Origin: SCQX01 sp035720945 | GTDB taxonomy: Bacteria; Pseudomonadota; Gammaproteobacteria; Burkholderiales; Burkholderiaceae_B | DNA length: 13,017 nucleotides | Assembly (NCBI GenBank): GCA_035720945.1 | Contig: DASTNK010000031.1 | Coordinates: forward strand, 1-13,017 | Direction: 5' to 3' | Shown: in pieces, positions 1 to 6,331 of the stretch | Layout: the number at the start of each line of letters is the position of its first letter | Position numbering within the stretch: the stretch's first letter is position 1 | Notes under the pieces: generated by a model | The model's database searches: none | Seen by the model: only the letters and a program-made list of their open reading frames with translations | What the model was told of the DNA's origin: nothing | Program-made: the position numbers and the translations under genes

Positions 1-157
1 CCTGCCGAAAGACAAGGAGATGGTGCTGCCGGGTGACAACGTGTCGATGACGGTGAAGCTGATTGCGCCGATCGCCATGGAGGAAGGGCTGCGCTTCGCC
101 ATCCGCGAGGGTGGCCGCACGGTGGGCGCCGGCGTCGTCGCCTCCATCATCGCGTAA
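1..157 (+). CDS. tuf: Elongation factor Tu, C-terminal end (partial)
   Basis: The reading frame is already open at the left edge (codons from base 2) and ends with TAA at 155-157, giving the last 51 residues of EF-Tu. The peptide has typical domain 3 features: the MVLPGDNV turn, VKLIAPIAM, and the FAIREGGRTVGAGVV segment near the C-terminus. EF-Tu is the GTPase that delivers aminoacyl-tRNA to the ribosomal A site; domain 3 contacts tRNA and EF-Ts. A tuf gene directly before rpsJ is the usual arrangement in proteobacterial str/S10 regions. Many such genomes carry two tuf copies, so tufA versus tufB cannot be decided from this fragment. The 5' part lies outside the window. Confidence 0.97.
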   Translation, partial: LPKDKEMVLPGDNVSMTVKLIAPIAMEEGLRFAIREGGRTVGAGVVASIIA

Positions 158-175
158 AACGCGGCATCCCGCCTG

Positions 176-212
176 GGCGGGCGGCATGTCGCCCCCGCCT
201 TGTTCGTTCTTT
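176..212 (+). terminator. Possible weak terminator/attenuator between tuf and rpsJ
   Basis: A GC-rich stem pairs 176-181 (GGCGGG) with 194-199 (CCCGCC). A few inner pairs can form with bulged C residues. The T-rich, interrupted tract TTGTTCGTTCTTT follows at 200-212. It ends one base before the rpsJ ribosome binding site (AGGA, 213-216). It could partly terminate tuf transcripts or adjust rpsJ expression. The T-tract is broken by G and C, so it is probably leaky. Confidence 0.35.
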
Positions 213-222
213 AGGAAACACC

Positions 223-534
223 ATGAAAAGTCAGAAAATCCGTATCCGCCTGAAAGCGTTCGACTACAAACTGATCGACCAGTCGGCGGCCGAGATCGTC
301 GATACGGCCAAGCGCACTGGCGCGGTGGTGCGCGGTCCGGTTCCGCTGCCCACCCGCATCCGTCGCTACGATGTGCTGCGTTCGCCCCACGTGAACAAAA
401 CGTCGCGTGATCAATTCGAAATGCGCACGCACCAGCGGCTCATGGATATCGTCGACCCCACCGACAAGACCGTCGACGCGCTGATGCGCCTCGACCTGCC
501 GGCTGGTGTGGATGTTGAAATCGCGCTGCAGTAA
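223..534 (+). CDS. rpsJ: 30S ribosomal protein S10 (NusE)
   Basis: This 103-residue protein has the normal S10 length and family motifs: KIRIRLKAFDY at the N-terminus, GPVPLPTRI around residues 38-46, and the RTHQRLMDIVDPT segment near residue 70. S10 is a 30S head protein and, as NusE, also joins the NusB-boxA antitermination complex on nascent RNA. The start at ATG 223 is supported by AGGA at 213-216 with a 6-nt spacer. The gene lies 65 bp after tuf. Unlike the classical S10 operon, in which rpsJ leads directly into rplC, a strong terminator follows within 35 bp and rplC starts 319 bp downstream, so rpsJ is probably expressed mainly with tuf. Confidence 0.98.
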   Translation: MKSQKIRIRLKAFDYKLIDQSAAEIVDTAKRTGAVVRGPVPLPTRIRRYDVLRSPHVNKTSRDQFEMRTHQRLMDIVDPTDKTVDALMRLDLPAGVDVEIALQ

Positions 535-567
535 CGGAAAGAAGGCGGGATCCTGATGTCCCGAAAG

Positions 568-605
568 AAACAAAGCGCCATGCGTATGCGTGGCGCTTTG
601 TTTTT
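568..605 (+). terminator. Strong intrinsic terminator after rpsJ
   Basis: A perfect inverted repeat pairs 571-580 (CAAAGCGCCA) with 591-600 (TGGCGCTTTG). It is followed at once by TTTTT at 601-605, and AAA at 568-570 can extend the stem with 601-603. The loop (581-590) can pair further within itself. This is a textbook rho-independent terminator, 33-71 bp past the rpsJ stop codon. It should end the tuf-rpsJ transcript and separate rpsJ from rplC. Confidence 0.93.
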
Positions 606-679
606 GGACATCACCCACACCGCATTGCGCCGGGAGGCCCCGGGGTACGGCGTGGGCAAGCCGAAAAATGTGGCACCGC

Positions 680-709
680 TTGCCTGACGCCTGGAAATAA
701 TGCTAAACT
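680..709 (+). promoter_or_regulatory. Candidate sigma-70 promoter for the rplC operon
   Basis: TTGCCT (680-685) matches a -35 element. It is separated by 18 bp from TAAACT (704-709), and the TG at 701-702 makes an extended -10 (TGCTAAACT). The predicted start is near 716, giving a leader of about 138 nt before rplC. The surrounding bases are AT-richer than the neighbouring genes. The site lies just after the rpsJ terminator, where a new promoter is required. A second possible -35 (TTGACC, 717-722) lacks a good -10 at proper spacing. Confidence 0.6.
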
Positions 710-715
710 ACTTAG

Positions 716-853
716 CTTGACCGTAAAATCGGTTTAATGGCTATGCGCCGCTCGTTGGGTGGCGTTGCCATGTGAAGTAAGCAAGAAGGGCTTGGCCCTT
801 TGTTTTTTGCGCAAATTAGCCCCGACCAATCGCAGTCGGGAATGGAGAAAACG
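716..853 (+). promoter_or_regulatory. Structured leader of the rplC-rpsQ mRNA
   Basis: Three hairpins can be drawn. The first pairs ATGGC 737-741 with GCCAT 767-771 and encloses a second stem (746-752 with 758-764, including G-U pairs). The second is the T-run hairpin at 786-800. The third pairs CCCGAC 821-826 with GTCGGG 835-840 and ends 3 nt before the GGAG ribosome binding site (844-847) of rplC. The roughly 138-nt length and the attenuator-like hairpin recall the E. coli S10 leader, where L4 causes transcription attenuation and translation repression. L4 is encoded second in this operon. The regulatory role is inferred from layout and structure only. Confidence 0.45.
786..808 (+). terminator. 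Attenuator-like hairpin with T-run in the rplC leader
   Basis: AAGGGC (786-791) pairs perfectly with GCCCTT (795-800) around a 3-nt loop. TGTTTTTT (801-808) follows. The form is that of an intrinsic terminator, but it lies about 70 nt after the predicted transcription start and 45 nt before the rplC start codon. It may be a conditional attenuator, or a second barrier to readthrough from upstream. The short stem suggests partial termination. Confidence 0.55.
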
Positions 854-1543
854 ATGTCGAACCCGACACCTACGCCCGCCGCGTTCCGGCTTGGGCTTGT
901 AGGGCGCAAGGTTGGCATGACCCGCATTTTTACCGAGGAAGGTGAATCCATCCCGGTTACCGTGCTGGACGTGTCGAACAACCGTGTCGCCCAGGTGAAG
1001 TCGCCCGAAGTCGACGGCTACGCAGCCGTGCAACTAGTCTACGGCACCCGTCGCGCTTCGCGCGTGACCAAGGCCCAGGCCGGGCACTATGCCAAAGCCG
1101 GCGTTGAAGCCGGCAGCATCCTCAAGGAATTCCGTCTCGACCCCGCCCGCGCCGCCGAATTCTCGGCGGGTGCCGTCGTGGCCGTTGAAAGCGTGTTCGA
1201 AGCAGGCCAGAAGGTCGACGTGACCGGTACCACCATTGGTAAGGGTTTCGCCGGCACGATCAAGCGCCACCACTTCAAATCGCAGCGCGCCTCGCACGGT
1301 AACTCGCGTTCTCACCGCGTGCCGGGCTCCATTGGCCAGGCGCAGGATCCGGGGCGTATTTTCCCGGGCAAGAAAATGTCCGGCCATCTGGGCGACGACA
1401 CCCGCACGGTGCAGAACCTCGATGTGGTGCGTGTCGACGCCGAGCGCGGCCTGCTGTTGGTCAAGGGCGCTGTCCCGGGCCACAAGAACGCCGACATCAT
1501 CGTCCGCCCGGCCATCAAGACGCCGGCCAAGAAAGGAGCGTAA
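854..1543 (+). CDS. rplC: 50S ribosomal protein L3
   Basis: The protein has 229 residues, somewhat longer than E. coli L3 (209). L3 is an early-assembly 23S rRNA binding protein whose extension reaches towards the peptidyl transferase centre. Family motifs are GLVGRKVGMTRIF (residues 14-26), KGFAGTIKRHHF (130-141) and GSIGQAQDPGR (158-168). The Gln at 162 corresponds to the residue methylated by PrmB in E. coli. ATG 854 was chosen because GGAG at 844-847 sits 6 nt upstream and because MSNPTPTPAA matches what I recall of Alcaligenaceae L3. An in-frame ATG at 842 and a TTG at 800 are open upstream but have no suitable ribosome binding site. This is the first gene of the second S10 transcript. 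Confidence 0.97.
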   Translation: MSNPTPTPAAFRLGLVGRKVGMTRIFTEEGESIPVTVLDVSNNRVAQVKSPEVDGYAAVQLVYGTRRASRVTKAQAGHYAKAGVEAGSILKEFRLDPARAAEFSAGAVVAVESVFEAGQKVDVTGTTIGKGFAGTIKRHHFKSQRASHGNSRSHRVPGSIGQAQDPGRIFPGKKMSGHLGDDTRTVQNLDVVRVDAERGLLLVKGAVPGHKNADIIVRPAIKTPAKKGA

Positions 1544-1546
1544 GAC

Positions 1547-2167
1547 ATGGAACTCAAGCTCCTGAACGATCAGGGACAATCGTCCTCCACCGTTGCCGCG
1601 CCCGATACGGTTTTCGGCCGCGACTTCAACGAAGCGCTGGTGCACCAGATCGTCGTCGCCTACCAGGCCAATGCCCGTAGCGGCAACCGTGCCCAGAAGG
1701 GCCGCGACACGGTCAAGCACTCGACCAAGAAACCTTGGCGCCAGAAAGGCACGGGCCGCGCCCGTTCCGGCATGACGTCCTCGCCGATCTGGCGTGGGGG
1801 TGGTCGCGCGTTCCCGAACTCGCCTGAAGAAAACTTCAGCCAGAAGGTCAACAAGAAAATGTATCGTGCGGGTATCCGCGCGATCCTGTCGCAGCTGGCT
1901 CGCGAAGACCGCATCGCCGTGGTCGATTCCTTCCAGCTCGAATCTCCCAAGACCAAAGTGGCCGCCACCAAGCTCAAGAGCATGGGGCTGGAGTCGGTGC
2001 TCATCATCACCGACGCTGTCGACGAAAACGTCTACCTGGCCACACGCAATCTGGCGCATGTGGCTGTCGTCGAACCGCGTTATGCCGATCCGCTGTCGCT
2101 GATCCACTACAAGAAAGTGCTGATCACCAAGCCCGCGATCGCTCAGCTCGAGGAGATGTTGGGATGA
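1547..2167 (+). CDS. rplD: 50S ribosomal protein L4
   Basis: The 206 residues fit the L4 family (201 in E. coli). L4 binds 23S rRNA domain I, and its loop lines the exit tunnel. The loop region is recognisable: KPWRQKGTGRARSG (about residues 61-75), SPIWRGGG, then SQKVNKKMYR. In E. coli free L4 represses its own operon through the S10 leader, which makes the structured leader before rplC relevant here. ATG 1547 has GGAG at 1535-1538 with an 8-nt spacer, 3 bp after the rplC stop. The stop overlaps rplW in an ATGA arrangement, pointing to translational coupling. Confidence 0.98.
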   Translation: MELKLLNDQGQSSSTVAAPDTVFGRDFNEALVHQIVVAYQANARSGNRAQKGRDTVKHSTKKPWRQKGTGRARSGMTSSPIWRGGGRAFPNSPEENFSQKVNKKMYRAGIRAILSQLAREDRIAVVDSFQLESPKTKVAATKLKSMGLESVLIITDAVDENVYLATRNLAHVAVVEPRYADPLSLIHYKKVLITKPAIAQLEEMLG

Positions 2168-2460
2168 ATACCGAACGTCTGATGCAAGTCATTCTCGCGC
2201 CGGTCGTGACTGAAAAAGCCACGTTCGTCGCTGAAAAAAACCAGCAAGTCGCTTTCCGCGTCGTACCTGACGCCACCAAGTCCGAAATCAAGGCAGCCGT
2301 CGAACTCCTGTTCAAGGTCGAAGTCGAGGACGTCCAGGTGCTCAACACCAAGGGCAAAGAAAAGCGGTTTGGTCGTTTCATGGGTCGTCGCAACAACGTG
2401 CGCAAAGCATACGTGTCGCTCAAGGACGGCCAGGAACTCGACTTTACGGAGGTGAACTAA
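2164..2460 (+). CDS. rplW: 50S ribosomal protein L23
   Basis: The 98 residues match L23 (100 in E. coli). L23 sits at the polypeptide tunnel exit and is the docking site for trigger factor and SRP. Family features are LAPVVTEKATF near the N-terminus, VAFRVVPDATKSEIKAAVE, and a flexible loop with RFGRFMGRRNN before the C-terminal strand. The ATG overlaps the rplD stop (ATGA, 2164-2167), and AGGAG at 2151-2155 lies inside rplD. Its TAA abuts the rplB ATG with no gap. Confidence 0.98.
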   Translation: MNTERLMQVILAPVVTEKATFVAEKNQQVAFRVVPDATKSEIKAAVELLFKVEVEDVQVLNTKGKEKRFGRFMGRRNNVRKAYVSLKDGQELDFTEVN

Positions 2461-3288
2461 ATGGCACTCGTAAAAGTCAAGCCGACCTCGGCCGGTCGTC
2501 GCGGCATGCTCAAGGTGGTCACACCCGGCCTGCATAAAGGCGCGCCGTTCGCTGGCCTGCTCGAAAAGAAAACGCGCGGCTCGGGCCGCAACAACAATGG
2601 CCACGTCACCGTGCGCCATCGTGGTGGCGGTCACAAGCAGCACTACCGTGTCGTCGACTTCCGTCGCAACAAGGACGGCATCGTCGCCAAGGTTGAACGT
2701 CTGGAATATGACCCCAACCGCACCGCGCACATCGCCCTGGTCTGCTACGCCGACGGCGAACGCCGCTACATCATCGCGCCGAAGGGCCTGGCGGTGGGCG
2801 CGTCCGTGGTGTCGGGCGCCGAGGCGCCCATCCGCGCCGGCAACGCGCTGCCCATCCGCAACATTCCGGTCGGCACCACGGTGCACTGCATCGAGATGCT
2901 GCCTGGCAAGGGCGCCCAGTTGGCGCGTTCGGCCGGCGCCTCCGCCGTGCTGATGGCCCGCGAAGGTGTGTACGCCCAGGTGCGGCTGCGCTCCGGTGAA
3001 GTTCGCCGCGTGCACATCGATTGCCGCGCCACCATTGGTGAAGTCGGCAACGAAGAAAACAGCCTGCGCCAGATCGGCAAGGCCGGCGCCATGCGCTGGC
3101 GTGGCATACGCCCGACGGTTCGTGGCGTGGCCATGAACCCGATCGACCACCCGCACGGTGGTGGTGAGGGCCGCACTGGCGAAGGCCGCGTGCCGGTCAG
3201 TCCATGGGGAACCCCGACCAAGGGTTTCAAAACCCGCCGCAACAAACGGACAGATACCATGATTGTCCAACGGCGCAAGCGCAAGTAA
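2461..3288 (+). CDS. rplB: 50S ribosomal protein L2
   Basis: The protein has 275 residues (273 in E. coli). L2 is a primary 23S rRNA binder needed for subunit association and peptidyl transferase activity. Recognisable parts are KPTSAGRRGM at the N-terminus, GGGHKQHYRVVDF (55-67), and MNPIDHPHGGGEG (225-237). That last loop contains the conserved histidine near residue 230. The basic tail ends in IVQRRKRK. The ribosome binding site GGAGGTGA (2448-2455) is a full-length match to the 16S rRNA tail. It lies inside the rplW end, 5 nt before the ATG. Confidence 0.98.
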   Translation: MALVKVKPTSAGRRGMLKVVTPGLHKGAPFAGLLEKKTRGSGRNNNGHVTVRHRGGGHKQHYRVVDFRRNKDGIVAKVERLEYDPNRTAHIALVCYADGERRYIIAPKGLAVGASVVSGAEAPIRAGNALPIRNIPVGTTVHCIEMLPGKGAQLARSAGASAVLMAREGVYAQVRLRSGEVRRVHIDCRATIGEVGNEENSLRQIGKAGAMRWRGIRPTVRGVAMNPIDHPHGGGEGRTGEGRVPVSPWGTPTKGFKTRRNKRTDTMIVQRRKRK

Positions 3289-3300
3289 GGGGCGAACAAC

Positions 3301-3576
3301 ATGTCACGTTCGATCAAAAAAGGCCCATTCGTCGATGCGCATCTGATCAAAAAGGTCGATGCGGCCGTCGAGGGCAAAGACAAGAAGCCGATCAAGACCT
3401 GGTCGCGCCGTTCCACCATCCTGCCCGAGTTCATCGGGTTGACCATTGCCGTGCACAACGGCCGCCAGCACGTTCCCGTGTACATCAACGAGAACATGGT
3501 CGGTCACAAGCTCGGCGAGTTCGCGCTGACCCGCACGTTCAAGGGTCACGCCGCGGACAAAAAGGCCAAGAGGTAA
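3301..3576 (+). CDS. rpsS: 30S ribosomal protein S19
   Basis: The 91 residues match S19 (92 in E. coli). S19 is a 30S head protein that pairs with S13 and contacts 16S rRNA near the A and P sites. Conserved segments are SIKKGPFVDAHLIKK (3-17), WSRRSTILPEFIG (about 38-50) and NENMVGHKLGEFALTRTFKGH (about 62-82). The start has AAGGGG at 3287-3292 with an 8-nt spacer. The gene lies 12 bp after rplB and 3 bp before rplV. Confidence 0.98.
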   Translation: MSRSIKKGPFVDAHLIKKVDAAVEGKDKKPIKTWSRRSTILPEFIGLTIAVHNGRQHVPVYINENMVGHKLGEFALTRTFKGHAADKKAKR

Positions 3577-3579
3577 GCG

Positions 3580-3909
3580 ATGGAAACTACTGCTATTATT
3601 CGTGGCGTCCACATTTCGGCCCAGAAGACACGCCTGGTCGCGGATCTCATCCGCGGCAAGTCGGTTGCCCAGGCGCTGAACATCCTGACGTTCACCCCCA
3701 AGAAAGCCGCGGGTATCCTCAAGAGAGCGCTTGAGTCCGCGATCGCCAACGCCGAGCACAACGACGGTGCCGACATCGACGAGCTCAAGGTCACCACGGT
3801 CTACGTGGACAAGGGCCAGTCGATGAAGCGGTTTTCGGCGCGCGCCAAGGGCCGCGGCAACCGCATCGAAAAGCAGACTTGCCACATTGTGGTCAAGGTC
3901 GGCGTTTAA
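3580..3909 (+). CDS. rplV: 50S ribosomal protein L22
   Basis: The 109 residues match L22 (110 in E. coli). L22 touches all domains of 23S rRNA, and its beta-hairpin lines the exit tunnel; changes there cause macrolide resistance. Visible features are QKTRLVADLIRGKSVAQAL, then ILKRALESAIANAEHN, and the hairpin MKRFSARAKGRGNRIEK near residues 82-98. The tip has a normal sequence with no obvious resistance deletion or insertion. The ribosome binding site AGAGG (3569-3573) overlaps the end of rpsS. Confidence 0.98.
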   Translation: METTAIIRGVHISAQKTRLVADLIRGKSVAQALNILTFTPKKAAGILKRALESAIANAEHNDGADIDELKVTTVYVDKGQSMKRFSARAKGRGNRIEKQTCHIVVKVGV

Positions 3910-3918
3910 GGAGTCGCA

Positions 3919-4722
3919 ATGGGACAGAAAATCCACCCGATTGGGTTCCGCCTCGCGGTCAACCGCAATTGGAATTCGCGCTGGTACGCCGGTGACAAGG
4001 CGTTCGGCGGCATGCTGGGCGAAGACATCCGCGTGCGCGAATACCTGAAGAAGAAGCTCAAGAGCGCTTCCGTGGGCCGCGTCGTCATCGAACGCCCGGC
4101 CAAGAACGCGCGCATCACCATTTACTCGGCTCGTCCGGGCGTGGTGATCGGCAAGCGTGGCGAAGATATCGAGAGCCTCAAGACCGACCTGCAGCGCCTC
4201 ATGGGCGTGCCCGTGCACGTCAACATCGAGGAAATCCGCAAGCCGGAAACCGACGCACAACTGATCGCCGATTCCATCGCGCAGCAGCTCGAAAAGCGCA
4301 TCATGTTCCGCCGCGCCATGAAGCGCGCCATGCAGAACGCCATGCGTCTGGGCGCCCAGGGCGTCAAGATCATGAGTTCCGGCCGCCTGAACGGCATCGA
4401 AATCGCCCGCACTGAATGGTATCGCGAAGGCCGCGTGCCTTTGCATACCCTGCGCGCCATCATCGACTACGGCACGGCCGAGGCGCAGACCACGTACGGC
4501 ATCATCGGTATCAAGGTCTGGGTCTATAAGGGCGACATGCTGCCCAACGGCGAAATGCCTCCGGAAACGGCCGCCCCCCCGCGTGACGAAGAACGTCGTC
4601 CGCGCCGTGCGCCCCGTGGCGAGCGTCCCGACGGCCGCCGCCCCGCCGGTGGCCGGGGTCGTGGCCCCCGCAAGCCGGCCGCTGCCGCGTCCACCGACGC
4701 GCCGGCGCCTGAAGGAGAATAA
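3919..4722 (+). CDS. rpsC: 30S ribosomal protein S3 with an extended basic C-terminal tail
   Basis: The protein has 267 residues against 233 in E. coli. S3 lines the mRNA entry channel and contributes to ribosomal helicase activity. The N-terminal part starts MGQKIHPIGFRL. The KH domain carries the GKRG loop at residues 78-81, and the C-terminal domain includes SGRLNGIEIARTEWYREG (154-171). From about residue 212 there is a low-complexity tail rich in Pro, Arg, Gly and Ala that ends in PAPEGE. Tails like this are known in betaproteobacterial S3 proteins, and their role is unclear. AAGGAG at 3908-3913 lies 5 nt before the ATG. Confidence 0.98.
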   Translation: MGQKIHPIGFRLAVNRNWNSRWYAGDKAFGGMLGEDIRVREYLKKKLKSASVGRVVIERPAKNARITIYSARPGVVIGKRGEDIESLKTDLQRLMGVPVHVNIEEIRKPETDAQLIADSIAQQLEKRIMFRRAMKRAMQNAMRLGAQGVKIMSSGRLNGIEIARTEWYREGRVPLHTLRAIIDYGTAEAQTTYGIIGIKVWVYKGDMLPNGEMPPETAAPPRDEERRPRRAPRGERPDGRRPAGGRGRGPRKPAAAASTDAPAPEGE

Positions 4723-4724
4723 AC

Positions 4725-5141
4725 ATGCTGCAACCGTCACGCAGAAAATATCGTAAAGAGCAGAAAGGCCGCAACACCGGTCTGGCGACCCGCGGTGCGT
4801 TGGTGTCGTTCGGCGAATACGGTCTGAAGGCCACCGGTCGCGGGCGCCTCACGGCGCGCCAGATCGAAGCCGCTCGTCGTGCCATAAACCGGCACATCAA
4901 GCGCGGTGGCCGTATCTGGATCCGTATCTTCCCCGACAAGCCCATTTCGCAGAAGCCCGCCGAAGTCCGTATGGGTAACGGTAAGGGTAATCCGGAATAC
5001 TGGGTCGCTGAAATTCAACCCGGCAAGGTCCTGTACGAAATGGAAGGCGTCAGCGAAGACATCGCGCGCGAAGCGTTTCGCCTGGCCGCCGCCAAGCTGC
5101 CGATTGCCACGACGTTCGTCAGTCGTCATATCGGCGCCTAA
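4725..5141 (+). CDS. rplP: 50S ribosomal protein L16
   Basis: The 138 residues fit L16 (136 in E. coli). L16 binds near the A site on the central protuberance side and is needed for correct peptidyl transferase architecture. Motifs are MLQPSRRKYRKEQKGRN at the start, ARQIEAARRAINR (44-56), and EVRMGNGKGNPEYW (80-93). Arg 82 matches the arginine hydroxylated by YcfD in E. coli. AAGGAG at 4712-4717 lies in the end of rpsC, and only 2 bp separate the two genes. Confidence 0.98.
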   Translation: MLQPSRRKYRKEQKGRNTGLATRGALVSFGEYGLKATGRGRLTARQIEAARRAINRHIKRGGRIWIRIFPDKPISQKPAEVRMGNGKGNPEYWVAEIQPGKVLYEMEGVSEDIAREAFRLAAAKLPIATTFVSRHIGA

Positions 5142-5150
5142 GGAGATCCC

Positions 5151-5342
5151 ATGAAAGCCAGCGAACTCCGCTCCAAGAACGCCACCGAGCTCAAGGAAGA
5201 GCTCGACAGCCTGTTGAGGGCGCACTTCAACCTGCGTATGCAGCGTGCGACCCAACAGCTTTCCAATACCAGCCAGCTGGGCAAGGTCCGCCGCGACATC
5301 GCGCGCGTCCGCACCCTGATGACTGAGACCGCGGGAAAGTGA
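5151..5342 (+). CDS. rpmC: 50S ribosomal protein L29
   Basis: The 63 residues form the two-helix hairpin typical of L29 (63 in E. coli). L29 sits beside L23 at the tunnel exit. The sequence begins MKASELRSKN, has LLRAHFNLRMQRATQQL in the centre, and ends with a VRRDIARVRTLM helix. AAGGAG at 5140-5145 overlaps the rplP stop and is spaced 5 nt from the ATG. The stop lies one base before the rpsQ ATG. Confidence 0.98.
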   Translation: MKASELRSKNATELKEELDSLLRAHFNLRMQRATQQLSNTSQLGKVRRDIARVRTLMTETAGK

Positions 5343-5343
5343 A

Positions 5344-5625
5344 ATGACTGAAACCCAAGTTACCGCGCCGGCCAAGCGTCAGCGCACGCTGATCGGCAAG
5401 ATCGTCAGCAACAAGATGGACAAGACGGTCGTGGTGCGCGTCGAACGCCGCGTCAAGCACCCCGTCTATGGCAAGATCGTCATGCGCTCGAACAAGTACA
5501 AGGCGCACGACGAGACCAATCAGTACAACGAGGGCGATACCGTTGAAATCGCCGAAGGCCGCCCCATCAGTCGCGACAAGTCGTGGACGGTGGTGCGCCT
5601 GATCGAGGCCGCGCGCGTCATCTGA
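5344..5625 (+). CDS. rpsQ: 30S ribosomal protein S17
   Basis: The 93 residues are slightly longer than E. coli S17 (84) because of an N-terminal extension (MTETQVTAPAKRQ). S17 is an OB-fold protein that binds 16S rRNA early in 30S assembly. Core motifs are GKIVSNKMDKTVVVRVERRVKHP, YKAHDETNQYNEGDTVEI and the C-terminal RPISRDKSWTVVRL. There is no clear ribosome binding site ahead of it (GGGAAAG at best). It starts 1 bp after rpmC, so coupling is likely. It is the last gene of the cluster; rplN, its usual follower at the start of the spc operon, is absent here. Confidence 0.98.
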   Translation: MTETQVTAPAKRQRTLIGKIVSNKMDKTVVVRVERRVKHPVYGKIVMRSNKYKAHDETNQYNEGDTVEIAEGRPISRDKSWTVVRLIEAARVI

Positions 5626-5704
5626 TCGCCGGCGGCTTGCCGTTTGCGTGGCTATTGGCTGCGTGTGGCGGTGCAAGACCCAGGCAACTCGATTCGCAGC
5701 ATTC

Positions 5705-5750
5705 CACCCCGGATGCCGGACGTCAGTCCAGCCTCCGGGGTGTTTTATTT
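5705..5750 (+). terminator. Intrinsic terminator of the S10 cluster
   Basis: CACCCCGGA (5705-5713) pairs perfectly with TCCGGGGTG (5734-5742), with a further small stem (GGAC 5718-5721 with GTCC 5726-5729) inside. TTTTATTT (5743-5750) follows. It lies 80 bp after the rpsQ stop. The T-run is on the + strand only, so it ends the ribosomal transcript. It also protects the brn genes, whose last codon is 15 bp further on, from antisense readthrough. Confidence 0.93.
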
Positions 5751-5764
5751 GGCGCGTCGGGCCG

Positions 5765-6043
5765 CTACGCAGCCTTGTGGTCACGCAGCCACTCGCGCAG
5801 CGCCGCGTTCATCCGGGTTTGCCAGCCGTCGCCTGTGGCACGAAATGCATCAAGCACGTCCTGATCGTACCTGACCGTCACGGCTATCTTAGGCGCGGCC
5901 AGTGGTGGGCGCCCCATGCGTCGGGCGTGATGAGCCTCTTGTTCGCCAAACTCCATGGCGTCCGGGTCGGCAGCGATGCCCCGGTCGATTCGAATATCCT
6001 CTTCGGGCGTGGGAAGGATAGTCCCGGGTTTAAGTTTCGGCAT
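5765..6043 (-). CDS. brnA: BrnA-family antitoxin
   Basis: The 92-residue protein has the BrnA layout. It has a variable acidic N-terminal part, a GRPP motif near residues 44-47, then KIAVTVRYDQDVLDAF and GDGWQTRMNAALREWL, which form the C-terminal ribbon-helix-helix DNA-binding region. In Brucella, BrnA neutralises the BrnT ribonuclease and represses the brnTA promoter. The start at 6043 is supported by AGGTG (complement of 6051-6055), 7 nt upstream and inside brnT. The two frames overlap by 14 bp, with the toxin first, as in known brnTA operons. Assignment is by motif recall. Confidence 0.9.
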   Translation of the reverse strand: MPKLKPGTILPTPEEDIRIDRGIAADPDAMEFGEQEAHHARRMGRPPLAAPKIAVTVRYDQDVLDAFRATGDGWQTRMNAALREWLRDHKAA

Positions 6044-6296
6044 ATCGTCTCACCTCTCGTGAGTTGGCCTTTCTCAGACTGATGATGCGTCGTACCTCGT
6101 CACGGTCGACGAAAACCACGCTATACAGGCGCTGACCGATGTAGCCCAGCGCCACTTGGCGTGGTTCGCCATAGTCGCGCCGGCCATCATCCCAGCATAG
6201 AGCGGTTTCCCATTCCAACCGCACGGCCAAGGCGAGCGAGACGCCATGTTTGCGCAGGTTGCCATCGTCTTTGGCCGGATCGAACGAGATCTGCAT
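6030..6296 (-). CDS. brnT: BrnT-family ribonuclease toxin
   Basis: The 88-residue protein carries the BrnT signature: FDPAKDDGNLRKHGVSL at residues 5-21 and RIISLRKANSREVRRY near the C-terminus. BrnT toxins have a RelE/RNase Sa-like fold and inhibit translation by cleaving RNA. Nothing in the sequence suggests inactivation. ATG 6296 gives the usual family N-terminus. No ribosome binding site lies upstream, and the predicted promoter starts transcription at or next to this ATG, so the mRNA may be leaderless. Base composition is more AT-rich than in the ribosomal genes, in line with acquisition by transfer. Confidence 0.92.
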   Translation of the reverse strand: MQISFDPAKDDGNLRKHGVSLALAVRLEWETALCWDDGRRDYGEPRQVALGYIGQRLYSVVFVDRDEVRRIISLRKANSREVRRYAET

Positions 6297-6331
6297 GTAC
6301 TTATTGTAGTAACGATAAGTGACGGAGGCAA
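6297..6331 (-). promoter_or_regulatory. brnTA promoter with overlapping operator-like inverted repeat
   Basis: Read on the - strand, TTGCCT (6331-6326) is separated by exactly 17 bp from TACAAT (6308-6303), a good sigma-70 promoter. The predicted +1 is about 6296, the A of the brnT start codon. An imperfect inverted repeat lies at 6299-6320: ACTTATTGT (6299-6307), a 4-bp spacer, then ACGATAAGT (6312-6320), with one mismatch in 9 pairs. It covers the -10 and half the spacer. This is the expected place for BrnA autorepression. Confidence 0.72.

Noticed and set aside
800..853. N-terminal extension of L3 starting at TTG 800 or ATG 842
   Set aside because: The extension overlaps the attenuator T-run and hairpin, has no suitable ribosome binding site, and is not part of L3. 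ATG 854 has GGAG at ideal spacing.
3304..4740. A 478-codon open frame on the - strand across rpsS-rplV-rpsC
   Set aside because: It lies opposite three conserved ribosomal protein genes and is explained by their codon bias. No motif or plausible start was seen.
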